Positions 20,866-32,571 of a stretch of DNA of 64,000 nt are shown here, piece after piece. Position numbers and translations under genes: made by a program. Numbering within the stretch: position 1 is the first letter of the stretch; every line of letters begins with the position of its first letter. The stretch is from Bursaphelenchus xylophilus (taxonomy: Eukaryota; Nematoda; Chromadorea; Rhabditida; Aphelenchoididae), in assembly GCA_904066235.2 (NCBI GenBank), contig CAJFCV020000006.1, positions 8,370,001 to 8,434,000 on the forward strand, read 5' to 3'. The notes beneath the pieces were generated by a model, which ran no database searches, had not been told where the DNA came from, and saw only the letters and a program-made list of their open reading frames with translations.

Positions 20866-22546
20866 CTAATCATCATCAAAAATCTTTCCATCATTCAAAA
20901 AATCGCCAATCGGAGTTCCCGGCTCAAACTGGCACCAGTTCAGCGACATCTGAGGATGGGCCAAATGCATTGGATAATACATACAGACGCCTCCCAGGAA
21001 GAACAAAGCCGCCAGCCAGAGCCAGAATTTGAATAATCCGAGGCGACAACAGAGACGGCATTGCTTGAAGTAGGTCATCGCTGTCGAAATCCAGAACAAA
21101 AGAATGTCGAGTGTCATGGTTAGACTGAAAAAAATAAATCATTTTGAATTTGATTAAAATCGTATTTTAGAAATTTTTTGGCCAAACTTCAAAGATCAGG
21201 CCGATTTTTTCCCTGACCGTGTCTCCTCATTTTCCATAGTCCCTATCCGAGTTTTGAATTTTGAGAATTTCCCTTGTTAATTTTTGCCCAATTTAATGTC
21301 AAAGCGACTTACGTAAAGGCCATCATAACTTCTGGATTATTCAGATGCTCACTCTCATCTCGGAGATATTTGGGGACAAAGTTTCGATGGATATTTCCCA
21401 CCAAAATGGCGAAAGAAGTGAATAATCGGAGACATTGGAGAAGGATGTCAATGGAGTCGGAAATTAGACGTCGTCTGAAAGTATACTTTGGCGATAAATT
21501 CGTATTTTACGAAAAAAGTTTTGGGCTAATCTTTGTTTGAAAAATCAACATTTTTTTATTTTATGGTAAAAGATTTAAAAAAAACTTAAACATCGATAAT
21601 AAAATTAAATTCGTATTTTACCTCCGTTCAATTTTCGCCTGCTCCTTGAGGTACTCTTTCCTCCGCTGTCTGATCTCCCTGAGCCTCAGTTTTTCTTCCT
21701 TTTTCCGCCGTTTTTCTTCCCGTTCTGACTCAGCTTCTAAAAATTTGCTTCAGATTAGAAACTATGAAAAGCATTTTTTGGATCTTTAAATTTTTACATG
21801 AACAATGAAACAGATCAGAAACATTCGGATACTAAAAAACCGGAATAAACCAATCCTCACCTTCTTCAGTCTTCTGTAATGCCTGAGGCAATAACTTTTG
21901 TAATTGGAATTTCTTGTCTTTCCCGTCATTTTCCGGGGTACTTGAGCCATTGGAAATGTTGCTGAATCTGTTCTTGACCACATCCGGGATCTTGATTTTC
22001 TTCAAAATCCCTTTTTTCTCTGGCTTTTTCTCATTTCCCATCAATCCCTCGCTTTCCAACCGCTCTGTAAAGTTGACTTTGGATGATCTGGGTTGATCAC
22101 TGTCAGTCGAGATTCTCGGATAGATACTTCCGGGGTCAGAACGATCGTCTTCGTCGTCTGAATCTTCTGCCAGCTCGATTGTTTCGATCTTTTTCAGCTC
22201 TCTTTCGGATTTCGTAAACCTCTTACTGTAGGTGGCTTGATAAATTTGCTAAAATTGTCTCGTCTTTAGTCTACTAGTCACTTCAACTCACTCTAAAGCT
22301 CCTGTTCTTGTCTGTGGTGCACTTCTTGTACATGATCACACACCAAACCAGCAAATAATTCTCGGATCTGAGAGGTTCGAAGCAAATGCAAAGGATAAGA
22401 TGCATCCAAAACCAGAGGAGATCATAGGACTTCCACAGCACAAAGTAGACGCACTTCACGTAGACTGCCGCCGACCAGTTGGCATGGGCCAGAAGGGCCA
22501 TAAAAAGGCGCCAGGAGAACCAGTACAAGAATGTGTAATAACCCAT
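20866..22546 (-). CDS. Multi-pass membrane protein with charged cytosolic coiled coil
   Basis: Exons 22546-22292, 22248-21861, 21736-21622, 21474-21313 and 21124-20866 give 392 aa. The N-terminal 85 residues hold two or three hydrophobic helices rich in Trp and Tyr (FLYWFSWRLFMALLAH, SYDLLWFWMHLILCICF). Next come an acidic segment (ELAEDSDDEDDRSD) and a Lys/Glu coiled coil (SEREEKRRKKEEKLRLREIR). Three more hydrophobic segments follow (ILLQCLRLFTSFAILVGN, LDILLFWISTAMTY, WLWLAALFFLGGV). The C-terminus is short and acidic (GDFLNDGKIFDDD). It is probably a five- or six-span protein of an internal or plasma membrane. I do not recognise the family. TTTCAG upstream of the ATG fits trans-splicing. 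Confidence 0.8.
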
Positions 22547-23263
22547 TTTGTGAAAAGACCAGGCAGTTTAAGCTCGTGAAATTGCCTGAAATAGAACCTC
22601 TTCATCACATTGCGTAATTTGTTTTATGAATTTTTGATCTTTTTCTCTTTTGTAACACAATTTCCAGATACGGTCCATGGCCACGCAGCTCAAAAGTATT
22701 TTTTTTTTCTGAATTATCCGCAAGCGTTTGCCAAAATCCTGAGCAAAAAATCTCTAAATTGTCCCACAAGCTCCTTTACTTAATTTCAATCCGTTTCGAC
22801 GACCTCTGAACCGGTTTTTGACCTTTAATTAGCCCATACCTCTTAGCTCACGCGCGAAAATAGAGCTCTCAAAAAAATATATAAACAACTCTCATTGTTG
22901 TAAAATGCACTCGCATTTATTACTCAAAACCCTCTATGACAAATACACTGCCCTTAAAAGCCACTTTATAATGTTTATCTGCCCGAAACTTACCTATAAA
23001 TCAAGAACACATGTCATCCATCCACTTTTTTGGTGTTTCCAAAAAATTTATAAAATTAGACGCGCGATGTTCAATCAGACCCTCGAACCATCTTCGAATT
23101 TGTATTCTCTCCTTTTTTTATTTATTCTTGTTTGTTTCGGGCTCTTTTGACGGCTTATTCATCACGTGTTGTTGGGTCCCGCAGTTAAAACAAACGTTTT
23201 GGCATTCTGTTTTTTTCGCTTCTTGGAGAAATAGGTGGTAAAGTAAGGTCTTTGGTGTGGATA
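22547..23263. other. Divergent intergenic region
   Basis: This 0.7-kb stretch separates the minus-strand membrane protein from the plus-strand Gemin8 gene and probably holds both promoters. No gene or repeat is seen. Confidence 0.45.
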
Positions 23264-24128
23264 ATGGTAAGTTCTACGGGTTTATATGTGGTTGTAATGA
23301 AAGATAGGCTGGCTTTTTAGGCGTGGGTATATTATTTTTGATGCTGGATATCGAATTTTTTCTATTGCTTTCAGTGGTCTCCCGACGATCTCCAATCCTT
23401 CTGGCAGCACGAGGCCGCTCTTCACAAGTGGCAGGATGTCTTTGCTAGTGCGTTTGACACGGCACAACAATATTATAACCAACATTTTGATAATTACCCG
23501 GTGGATGAATATTTGAGTCTAGAAGAGCAAGAAGTTGGCGTTGGTGTGAGACCAGACGAATACGTAGGGTTGTTGGAGTCAGGCGCAGTCGATGAGATTT
23601 CTCACAGCTTTGAGGATGCTGATTTGTCTGCAAATACGAGCCAGGAGATTGATATTGCAGATGAAGAAGAATTGAGTCCAGAAATGTTGGAGTACTATAA
23701 GGTTACCCTGGCTCACAGGGAGAAAAGTAAGTCCTTTGTTTTGTGTTGTTGTTTTTAGGGATCAAAATGCGATTTGTACTCTTTGTTGGATCGAATTAAT
23801 ATTTTCTGCCAGGAATTGTATAATTTCTTTAGGAGCTCGAGAAAAATTAGAAGAAAAACTCAGAAAACATGAGAATTGGCTGGAAGAAGACGAAGATGAG
23901 TATATTGAAGCAGATCAGATAGGAATTCACGGGCCAATTCGCAAATCTACTCAAGCTCCAAATCGGGTTGCTGAAGAGGAAGAAAGGATCAAGGAGATGA
24001 AAGAAAAGTATGGAGACAAATGGGAGTACATCAACAAGATTGAGAGCAAGATGAATTTCGAATTTGAGAGCAAAGTCAAGGAGTTGGATGCATTTCTATG
24101 GCCGAATATTCCACTTAGGTTCCGATAA
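23264..24128 (+). CDS. gemin8: Gemin8 homologue (SMN complex)
   Basis: Exon 1 contributes only the ATG (23264-23266), followed directly by GTAAGT. Exons 23375-23726 and 23833-24128 complete 216 aa. The N-terminus (WSPDDLQSFWQHEAALHKWQ) aligns with the YWQHYHQAMAWMQ region of vertebrate Gemin8. The middle matches the conserved block LSPEMLEYYKVTLAHREK, then a Glu/Arg-rich helix and DEYIEAD (vertebrate SYVNAD). The C-terminus keeps APNR, KEKYGDKWEYINKIESKM and the terminal LWPNIPLRF (vertebrate YWPVIPLKF). Gemin8 links SMN to Gemin6/7 during Sm-core loading onto snRNAs in the cytoplasm. The next gene starts 180 bp downstream, so the two are probably co-transcribed. The one-codon first exon is the least certain part. 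Confidence 0.88.
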
Positions 24129-24308
24129 GATCTCATCTTTAATAAATTTTTATATCGGTACATGTCAATAAAGTTTACTAATTTATTGTAGTATTTGTAA
24201 GTATGTACTCTGTTTTCCAACAGTTTTATAACGGTATTCTTGCTCTCGCAGGGTTTTTGAACATATATTTTTTGTTTATTACTATCTAAACTATTATTTT
24301 TTAGAGAG

Positions 24309-25720
24309 ATGACGACTCAACTTCCTACAAATGAAGTCAGCAAGACAGTTGAACCATTTTTAGATCCAGGGAACTTGCTGATTATAGACAGAGATGCCCA
24401 TGATTCGGTCGAAAAGAGGGGAAAGTAAGTGGTTTCTTGCGTGGTTATTGTGTTTTATTGTATCGATATATCCTTCTCGGATTTCTAGTTTAACCCACAC
24501 CCTTTCAGGCATCCATCGGAGCAGGAACTCAAGGAAATGACTAGGGACAACATCCAATTCCTGTTCAATGAGATTTGGAAACTCCCGAGGAAGTTTGTCG
24601 GTGATGCAACATGTGCCATTCTCCCGGAAAGAAAGTTTGTGATACCCAGAGAGAAATCGGTAAGTCGACTTTCCGGATCTTTGATTTTTGGATTTCAATA
24701 TCGAATAATATTATATTATTTTAGTTGCCATCCAAGCCTCCAATGACCCGTTGGCAAGAGTTTGCCCAACGAAAAGGCATCACCAACGATAAAGACAAGT
24801 CTAAGAAGGTCTGGGATGAAGAATCACAGGTAAGAAGATGTTTTTATATTAAATTTATTATCAATTTAGACCTGGGTACCCCGATATGGATATCAACACG
24901 CGAAACATGCGGAAGGAAAGGACTGGCTTATTGAAATCCCTCAGAACCAAGATCCCAATGCTGATTACTTTGCTAAAAGAGACGATGCAAAGAAAGAGAA
25001 GGTCGCTAAGAATCAACTCCAACATATGAAGAATGTGAAGAGGCAATTGAAGGATATGGGGAAAGGAAAGGAGCCAAGAACTTACACCGACTTTGGAAAG
25101 GGAGCTAATGCGATACCACTGGGAGTTGGCCAAAATCCAAGAGAAAGGACTCGGCAGGAGGTGGGATATTAGATTTGGTTCATATTCCATGGATATTGAT
25201 GATAACAATTGCTTGATTTTTTCAGCTTGGATACAAAATGCACCATGCCAAAGAAGCTACAGCATCGGCAGGTAAATTCCAGAAGACCCTGAAGGGGGAG
25301 AAGACTCCAAAACTGGGAATCAAGAGAAAGGTAAGCAAAAAATTATGTTGTACTTGATGTAAATTTTAAAATCTTTGTTATTTTTTTTTGTTTTAGTTTG
25401 AATCCAATGAGCAAGATCCCAAGTCGGAAGTCTCAAAACAACTCCAGATCCTAGAGAAATTGAACTCAAAGAAACCGAAAATTGATACCTCCCGAATAAA
25501 CGCGGCCGCTGAAGCCATGGAACGTCGTGGTGGCGGAGATTCAGATGATGAAAGTTCAAGGAAAAAGAACAAAACTCCAAAGAAGGTGAAGGGAACTGGA
25601 AGAAAATCCGGCTTCAAACCAACGAAGGGAGGAAAAGGAGGCCCCGGAGGAAAACCCGGAAAACCCTCGGGCAAATTTGGCAACAAAAAAGGGGGAAAAT
25701 TCTCTAAAGGAAAGAATTGA
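24309..25720 (+). CDS. rrbs-1: Ribosome biogenesis regulator RRS1
   Basis: Six exons (24309-24424, 24509-24659, 24725-24829, 24870-25160, 25226-25330, 25397-25720) give 363 aa, very close to human RRS1. Hallmarks are the N-terminal DPGNLLIIDRDAHD, NIQFLFNEIWKLP, LPSKPPMTRWQEFAQRKGI, DEESQTWVPRYGYQHA and DYFAKRDDAKKEKVAKNQLQ. The C-terminal third is Lys/Gly-rich and disordered (GGKGGPGGKPGKPSGKFGNK). With Rpf2, RRS1 delivers the 5S RNP to nucleolar pre-60S particles. TTTTTTAG precedes the start by four bases, a likely trans-splice site downstream of Gemin8; two AATAAA signals (24142, 24168) lie in the gap between the genes. Confidence 0.96.
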
Positions 25721-27417
25721 AGGGAAGTGAGACAAATCGTATGGGAAATGTATGCATTCGTCTCCAAAATACAGATTATTATTCATCATTGTTCTTGTTA
25801 TTGTTGGGTCAGCACCTTGTTCTAATCAATTTATTGTTGTTATCTCTCAACTGGCCAAAATAAATGTTAATTGTTGAAATATAATGAATTTGATGGGGCA
25901 GAGTAATGTGTTTTGATAAATTTATATGAAATTTTCAATTAGGAAAGAATTGAAGACAAAGCGCAAAAGAGGCGAGAGAGTGTGGAAAATAGATAGTGCG
26001 CCATCCCTCTTACATTTTACAGAGAAACGAAAGAAAAACCGATTTGATTTAGCATATTTTTTCCGCCTGTCCAATTTCCATACTCTATAGAGTTTCCATG
26101 CAGAAAAATGACTGCTAATTAACCGAGTTTTGCATAACTTTACCACCATTTGATTTTTTTTACAAAAGATTTTGCCCTCCTTTCGCTGTGACCATAGAGC
26201 CATACCTAGTCGTACTTAACAGCCCAAAAACGTAAGCTTGAATGTGTATTTACAAGTAAGAGCAAATATACGAGAAAAAAATCATCCCTACCCAACCAAT
26301 TGAGTAATGAAAATTCAAACTCTAACAAGTAAAAGTTTGAAAGTAAATAATTCGAAATAAACATTATCAGCCCGACAATTTGCCAAGCATTCCAAAATTT
26401 ACCTCCAAGCCACACTTTCGTGAGCTGGATTGTTCAACAAACCTTTTGTTTGGAACGTTTGTTCGAAGAAGTTTTCAATCGTCCCAAAGCCCATAAAAAC
26501 CTCACCTGCTTTTGAATTGGGTTACTTTGGGAAAATATTTTCTCTCTTCTTTCGTTTCTCCGGACCACTCCGTTTTTTCACAGTCTTTCGCATGTTGGTT
26601 TCCTGAAAATTTTATCTCGCTATTTTTTCACAAAAAATACTTTGTAAATTGTGTGCTGTTTCCGCAATGTTAGGTAAGAATTCGCGATTAAATCTAAACT
26701 TTCAGTATTAATTTACAGTTTAATTTTGTTTAACTTCTTGGCTGCCATTTCACTCTAAAATTGTCAAGTTATAATATCCGATTTTCAGTTTCTTCTCGGC
26801 TACAAAATCCCTTATCGTCCTGGCCAACGTCTCCGTTGGATTGATGAACAAATTCTGGAGGTTTTTTCACGAAGAAAATGTAGAACTCTGGTCAGCCAGG
26901 GTTCCAGGCATCTTCAGGGAGTGTTAAACTTGACGTAGGTTGTTACCTAAAAATTTAATTTCTGTTCGTTAATTGGGTGTTTTAGGTACGGATAGGCACT
27001 AAATTGCGCGTGGAAGCTTAGTTGATTGGTTGGAGAGATATTTCTCTTGTATTCTGGCCATTATGACATTCATCTACACAAACTCTTTTAGATCGGTCAA
27101 TTTTTGAAGGGAAGTCAGCTGTGGAACTTTTCTCACCGATGTGGTTGGCGTGGTGCCTAAATATTGTTTGCTAACGGTAAGGCATTTTGATTTCTTTGGT
27201 TTACATAATTTTAGGTAACACTGATGGCAAACTTGGAGAATTTCAAACTGTCTAGCCCAATCCAGACAATATTGGAGGACTGACAGTTACTGGAATGGCT
27301 ATATCCAGGGTTCACAGCTATGTTTAAAGACAATACTCACATTTTTTGTCTTCCACAGCCATATTCAACGAGAATTTGATTTATTTTATTTTCCATCTTC
27401 TGCAGAAATCGGCGGCG
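25721..27417. other. Intergenic with repeat and possible untranslated exons
   Basis: The first part includes the RRS1 3' end and repeat copy A (26213-26655). From 26660 to 27410 there are several GTAAG/TTTTAG-like signals and a 49-codon open stretch (26790-26936) that does not join any frame, so it may be leader exons of the PDZ gene or a non-coding transcript. Confidence 0.4.
26213..26655 (-). repeat. Dispersed ~400-bp repeat, copy A
   Basis: Read on the minus strand it contains GAAAGACTGTGAAAAAACGG, TTTTTATGGGCTTTGGGACG, GTTCCAAACAAAAGGTTTG and GGTAAATTTTGGAATGCTTG, in that order. The same order occurs in copies at 36595, 45491 and 46950. No coding capacity is evident. Confidence 0.8.
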
Positions 27418-28654
27418 ATGTCCGCGGAGAAAGCGGATCCTAAGCCTCAAAAATATTTGGGATTCAACAAGAAGGTCACCGATGACTTCCTGGAAACCAA
27501 GGTTGTCACCACCAAGATTACAAAAACTGATAAGGTAAGCCGATTTTGGTGTAAAAGTCTTTGGGGACTGACTAGGGAACCTTTTAACGCCTTATCCTTC
27601 AGCGAGCAGCTCTGGTTTCGACAGCCTTGCTTGTAATTCGAGTTGATGCAAAATCAAATTTTGGAAATGTTCTGGATATTGGTGATTTTGTCGTTGAAGT
27701 TAATGGTGTTTCCCTAAAATCAAAGGAGCAATTCTATGTGGAGATCAAAACAGTTCTGACGAAGGGAGAAGAACCTCAGGTTAGGCGATTTTCTTATATT
27801 ATACTTGACTCGGACCGTGCTTTGTTCAATTAATATGATTTAATGTGTTTTCAGCCGCTTTCTCTGAAGATTCGACGTCCAAAATGGATCCGCCAGACCG
27901 AAAAGAATCAATTCGAACAAGAATTAGGAGGATTTTCTTACCATACTAGCCTGATGATCTTATTGCCGGGATCCGTCCTTGGCATGAATATCAGAGCTTA
28001 TAATATGAAGGTAACCGGTCTAAAAAATTATTTCCCTTTCAATTTTAGGTCTATGTTTCCCGGGTTGAACCGAATTCCCTGGCCGCAAGAAGTATCCGAA
28101 TTGGCGACTGTATCCTTGGTGTAGATGACGTTGGCTGCACCTCCGTCAAGCACTGTCTGGACCGAATGAACGAAGCCATGAAGAAGGATAAGGCCGTCAT
28201 TTTGACCATCGAACGTCCAGAATCAATTCAAGCCGTGGAAATGGTGAAATGTGCCCTGAGGGCACAAAAACAGACAATGGTAGATAGTGCTCTTGCAAAG
28301 GATGCGGTGGAAATTGGAAAAAGGGAGAGCGAGAGGATCAGAGCCGGCAGATTAATCAAGCCCAAGCCCATTTATCGAAGAGTAGACAAGAAATCGAAAA
28401 ATTCCTCGGCAAAAAGGTAAGGAGAATATAAATTATGGGGGTTTTGGACCTAAAGTTTGATTAATTTAAAAAATTATAGTAATAAACAACATGTTCAAGT
28501 CAAAGACAAGTCCTCCCAGCTCAGTATCGGCGCAGATCCGTTCAATCCCATCTTTATGGCAAGGGTAAAGAGCAAGGGAAACGACAAAAAACCGGATGGC
28601 AAAAGTCCGAAGGGAATGGGCACAATCGGAGGAATCGGAAATTTCGACAAGTAA
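27418..28654 (+). CDS. Two-PDZ-domain protein, nematode type
   Basis: Exons 27418-27534, 27603-27779, 27855-28010, 28049-28416 and 28480-28654 give 330 aa. Two PDZ-like modules are visible: residues about 50-110 (GNVLDIGDFVVEVNGVSLKS) and about 150-210 (VYVSRVEPNSLAARSIRIGD, ILGVDDVG). The first carries no obvious GLGF loop, so ligand binding there may be altered. A basic linker (RRVDKKSKNSSAKR) and a disordered Lys/Gly tail (KSPKGMGTIGGIGNF) follow. There is no membrane segment. The architecture resembles the expanded set of small PDZ proteins in nematodes; partner and role cannot be inferred. Confidence 0.85.
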
Positions 28655-28881
28655 TTGAACTGATAAGCTGTCGATTGGAATAAAAATCTACGGGTCTTTT
28701 GAGTAGTTTCAACGCCAAAAATGGCGGGAAATGAAACATTTTGAAGTAAGTCATCGTAAACTTCAAAGATTGCTTCGGATTGGTGCAAAATTAGAAGTTT
28801 TGTCAAGTACATAAAATTCCAACTGTCTGATCAGGCTTTATCCGGTTTTTTCTCTCCTTTTCTTCCTGCTTGGTCTTGTTT

Positions 28882-29637
28882 TTATTTTCTCTTCCCTTCA
28901 AACTTCTTCCTCTCTTTCTTGGTACTCATCTCCTTGGCACTTCTCAAACTTTTTGAGCTCTTGCCACTAATAGCGTTGCTAGTAGTACTTCTCGAATTCG
29001 GAGTCTTGGAATTACTGCTTCCTGCAGTGTGGACACTGCTGGAACTCTTGGGGTTTGGGGATTTGACGTTTTCCCTCAGGGCTTTTTTGGAACGATTCAA
29101 GGGCTCAACAAAGGGACGCATGGTGGTGTTGACGGACACAAAGACCGTCGGACCATTTTCTGGACTGAAATTGATCGATTTGCAAGATTAAATTCCCTTA
29201 TGAAACAGCAAACAGTCATCATCGACAATATAATAAAATCATTTTTGTGTCGATAGAAAGATAGTTTATGACTAGATAGGTCAGTTTGGATCTAATGAGA
29301 TAGGCGCTAGCCATCTTGAGGGATAAAAATATTCTTACTCGGTTTGGATGCTGCTGATTTCTTTAGTTTTGACTCCACTGGAAATGGCCTCCTCTTCAGT
29401 GACAGTCTTGTCTTTCTTTCCTTTCTTCCTCCGAGAGGGAGTTCTGGGACTTCTCGCGGTCCTAAAACCATTATCTTCACATATGCACCACGTTAAAAGT
29501 CATCATTGTCTTATCCATCCGACTTACTTGGCGTCCTCACCGGGCGATCTTCTGCTCCCCATGAGACGCCTGAAGAAGGATTTTTTCTCCGTGACACTCG
29601 TTGCATCGGACTGTCCTTCCCTCCCCCAGCGACGCAT
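28882..29637 (-). CDS. Basic Ser/Lys-rich protein, unknown
   Basis: Exons 29637-29528, 29461-29339 and 29164-28882 give 171 aa. The N-terminus is basic with a short amphipathic piece (KSFFRRLMGSRRSPGED). A central island FVSVNTTMRPFVEPLNRSKK looks more ordered. The rest is Ser/Lys/Thr-rich and probably disordered (SSSSVHTAGSSNSKTPNSRS), ending KKERKKFEGKRK. There is no signal peptide or membrane helix. Nucleic-acid or cytoskeletal association would fit the charge but is not shown. Confidence 0.75.
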
Positions 29638-30416
29638 TTTTCGATACCAATCCAACCCGCACCGTGCAATTGGTCGATGGGCAAATGAAAAGACAAAATG
29701 CGAGAAAATAGGAAAATTGTTGATTTCTCAAGAACTCTATTTAAATTTTATTAACGTTTACAAAAAAATTAGATATTATTGGCTTGCCGTCGTCGTACGC
29801 TTGATAAACATAAAAATAAGCAAAAATTCTCCATTGAGCGGTCGTTTTTTTCGACCGAAAGTTTTGTCGTCGATTGGAGAATTTGGAAAACGTGTGAGAC
29901 CCAAGCAAGTGTGCTCGTCAGAGCTTGTTGAGACCATCTGTGGATGTTGAGGAACGGTAAGGGCATCGATTTTGGTTTTTAGGCACATTAGTACTAATTT
30001 TTCCAAATTTATTTTTTACTATTTTTTGCAATTTCTACAGTCATCAAAATTATCAAAAAAAATTTTTTTGGTACAGTAAGTCGTATTTTCCTATTGTTTT
30101 TTATCCACAATTGCTCCCTGAGGGTTTACAAAGCGTTTCCCAAGAAAATTCTCTTAAAACTGCCAGAATTTGCATACTGAACAAAAATTTTTTTTGAAAT
30201 TTCCCAAATTTCTGAATCGGCCATTCAGACTAGAGCGATCCAACTGACCGGCCGGGTTTGTTCTCTCCGGCTCCATTCACCAAGCTCTCTTGGTGCACTG
30301 ATTTTTCCCCCAAGGATCAACCGCAACAGGTATTTTATATCCTCAGCGCATTCGGAAGAAAGTTTTGGCCAAAATCATTATTTTTTTGGATTATTCAAAA
30401 ATTTTAATTTGATGTT
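29638..30416. other. Intergenic with possible alternative first exon
   Basis: A short exon candidate at 29944-29956 (ATG TTG AGG AAC G, then GTAAGG) ends in phase 1, the phase needed to join the exon at 30731. Nothing else is recognised. Confidence 0.35.
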
Positions 30417-30994
30417 TTAAAGTACGCACTTCCGCTAAGCCAAAATTGGCTTTCTCCCAGCAAAGAAATTTTTCGTTGCGGGACCCGCACCCGGTGGGTG
30501 CGCCACTGAAAATAAAAATAATTTTTCAAAGCAAGTTGATGTTCCAATGTAAAAATGATGTTGAAATGAGTTTCCACAGAGGTAAGCAAGTTTTCACACC
30601 TATTTGAGCTTGAGAATGCTATAATAGTTCTTAGTTGTCCATTTTTTCCTCATTTTTCGTAATGTTATGTGATCTTGCGGACGGATCAAGATTGGCTATG
30701 GAGAATTTGAGTTTTGTGATGTAATTTCAGAAGTAGAAGCACAACAGTCCATCCAGACACTGGAATCTCCTCCAAGGCCGTCAAAATCACGAACTCCATC
30801 CCCAAAGATGTTTTTTGAACGCATCGGTATGTTGTTTATGTTATTATTGCATTATTTATTTAGATTTTAGGTAAATCTTTTCGAATTTACCGATGCATCG
30901 CGATGGTGAAGCTCCTCCCTTCGCCCAGTACAACAATCGCCCCATGATCGCTGCGTGCGTTACTGATCCCAAACGGCCCTCTTTAGGGCCACAT
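30417..30994 (+). repeat. Left arm of a 578-bp near-identical inverted duplication
   Basis: The arm matches the reverse complement of 31326-31903 over its whole length; I see two mismatches (near 30734 and 30954), about 99.6% identity. Both edges are sharp. It contains the small spliced reading frame described at 30566. Confidence 0.95.
30566..30947 (+). CDS. Small spliced reading frame in the left arm (uncertain)
   Basis: Exons 30566-30581, 30731-30826 and 30871-30947 join in phase to give 62 aa with a Pro/Ser-rich middle (SPPRPSKSRTPSPKMFFERI). An alternative first exon at 29944-29956, outside the duplication, would join in the same phase. A competing frame in the last exon, from ATG 30889, encodes MHRDGEAPPFAQYNNRP and continues to a stop just before AATAAA at about 31018. 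It looks more protein-like but cannot be reached from exon 2 in phase. The gene may therefore be frameshifted or the model wrong. No family is recognised. Confidence 0.3.
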
Positions 30995-31325
30995 TTATTT
31001 GATGTTGATGCGGTGATGTAAATAAAGAATCTGGTTTTAGTGGATTGTAGACGATTAATTTTTGAGGACGAACACCGCCACGTCAAGAAGCTAATCATAA
31101 ACCTAGAGATTACCAAACAGAACAATCAATAAATCCAAAAAATCGTGTATGCGAATCCTTTGTGAAAGAACGTTATTTATGAAATTCTGTAGTTTCAGAT
31201 TACCATTTCAACCAGAAGCTATCTATAAAACAAGTTTTTAACCACCTGAAACACGATAAATTGAAATAAAAGTTTTATTTATATCAAAAACATCTAAAAC
31301 ATGCCGAAGTAATATCAAGTGTAAT

Positions 31326-31903
31326 ATGTGGCCCTAAAGAGGGCCGTTTGGGATCAGTAACGCACGTAGCGATCATGGGGCGATTGTTGTACTGGGCGAA
31401 GGGAGGAGCTTCACCATCGCGATGCATCGGTAAATTCGAAAAGATTTACCTAAAATCTAAATAAATAATGCAATAATAACATAAACAACATACCGATGCG
31501 TTCAAAAAACATCTTTGGGGATGGAGTTCGTGATTTTGACGGCCTTGGAGGAGATTCCAGTGTCTGGATGGACTGTTGTGCTTCTGCTTCTGAAATTACA
31601 TCACAAAACTCAAATTCTCCATAGCCAATCTTGATCCGTCCGCAAGATCACATAACATTACGAAAAATGAGGAAAAAATGGACAACTAAGAACTATTATA
31701 GCATTCTCAAGCTCAAATAGGTGTGAAAACTTGCTTACCTCTGTGGAAACTCATTTCAACATCATTTTTACATTGGAACATCAACTTGCTTTGAAAAATT
31801 ATTTTTATTTTCAGTGGCGCACCCACCGGGTGCGGGTCCCGCAACGAAAAATTTCTTTGCTGGGAGAAAGCCAATTTTGGCTTAGCGGAAGTGCGTACTT
31901 TAA
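31326..31903 (-). repeat. Right arm of the 578-bp inverted duplication
   Basis: It is the inverted copy of 30417-30994, separated from it by 331 bp. It carries the same exons in opposite orientation, with one codon changed (GTA to GCA in exon 2). Its outer edge lies 27 bp from the start codon of the next gene. Confidence 0.95.
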
Positions 31904-31930
31904 GGTGACTAATATGGGGGTATTGCAGAA

Positions 31931-32571
31931 ATGTTGGAGTCTCTAATACCACAACACTTCTGGCCATTTATGGGTCTGGCCATGACCGCGTCTTGGGTTC
32001 TCGGGCTGAGTATGGTCATGTGCGGCAAGAAGAATAAGGGAGCAAGTGTGGCAATGCCCTCTCCCGCGCAATCCCAGAGCTCGGCTATGAGTAATGTTAA
32101 GGTAATTTGATAAACAGTTTTTGGGTTTCAGTCAATGATGATTTTGCAATCTAACGGTTTTTTTCAGGAGAAATCTACCGCGAAGCCTGTATCAGCCGCT
32201 GCACAGCCAGCCCCAAAAACACAGACTCCAACGGTCGAAAAAAAGGTGAGCTGACTTTTTAAAAGCTAGTTAAAACCTCAAAAAAAGCAATTTTTTTCAC
32301 TCCAAATTTCCCCTAATCCTGAACCTCAAATTTTCAGAAGAGTGAAAAGGAAAAATCCGAGGTGAAGGAAGAGAAACCGGCCAAGGAGAAGTCGGCGAAG
32401 AGCAAGAAACCACCAGTCGTCGCGCCTGGCGCACCTAAGTCGATGAGGAGAAAGAAGGACGCGCCTCCGCCAGAGGATAAGAAGGACGAGGAGGAGGACA
32501 ACGGATACGAGAGCTGTCCCGACATGACTCCCGAGCAGTTGGCCAAGGTCGTGGAGGAGAACCCCAAGTAG
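31931..32571 (+). CDS. Single-pass membrane protein with Lys/Glu/Pro tail
   Basis: Exons 31931-32101, 32168-32245 and 32338-32571 give 160 aa. TTGCAG precedes the ATG by two bases. A hydrophobic helix spans residues 10-32 (FWPFMGLAMTASWVLGLSMV), followed by CGKKNKG. This fits an N-out/C-in or signal-anchor topology with the long tail in the cytosol. The tail is Ala/Pro then Lys/Glu-rich, ending with the ordered-looking YESCPDMTPEQLAKVVEENP. No family is recognised; short membrane proteins with highly charged tails of this kind are common in nematodes. Confidence 0.8.

Noticed and set aside
29348..29950. 200-codon plus-strand open frame
   Set aside because: It lies opposite the first two exons of the minus-strand basic protein gene, which has matching splice sites and phase; the plus frame is a shadow.
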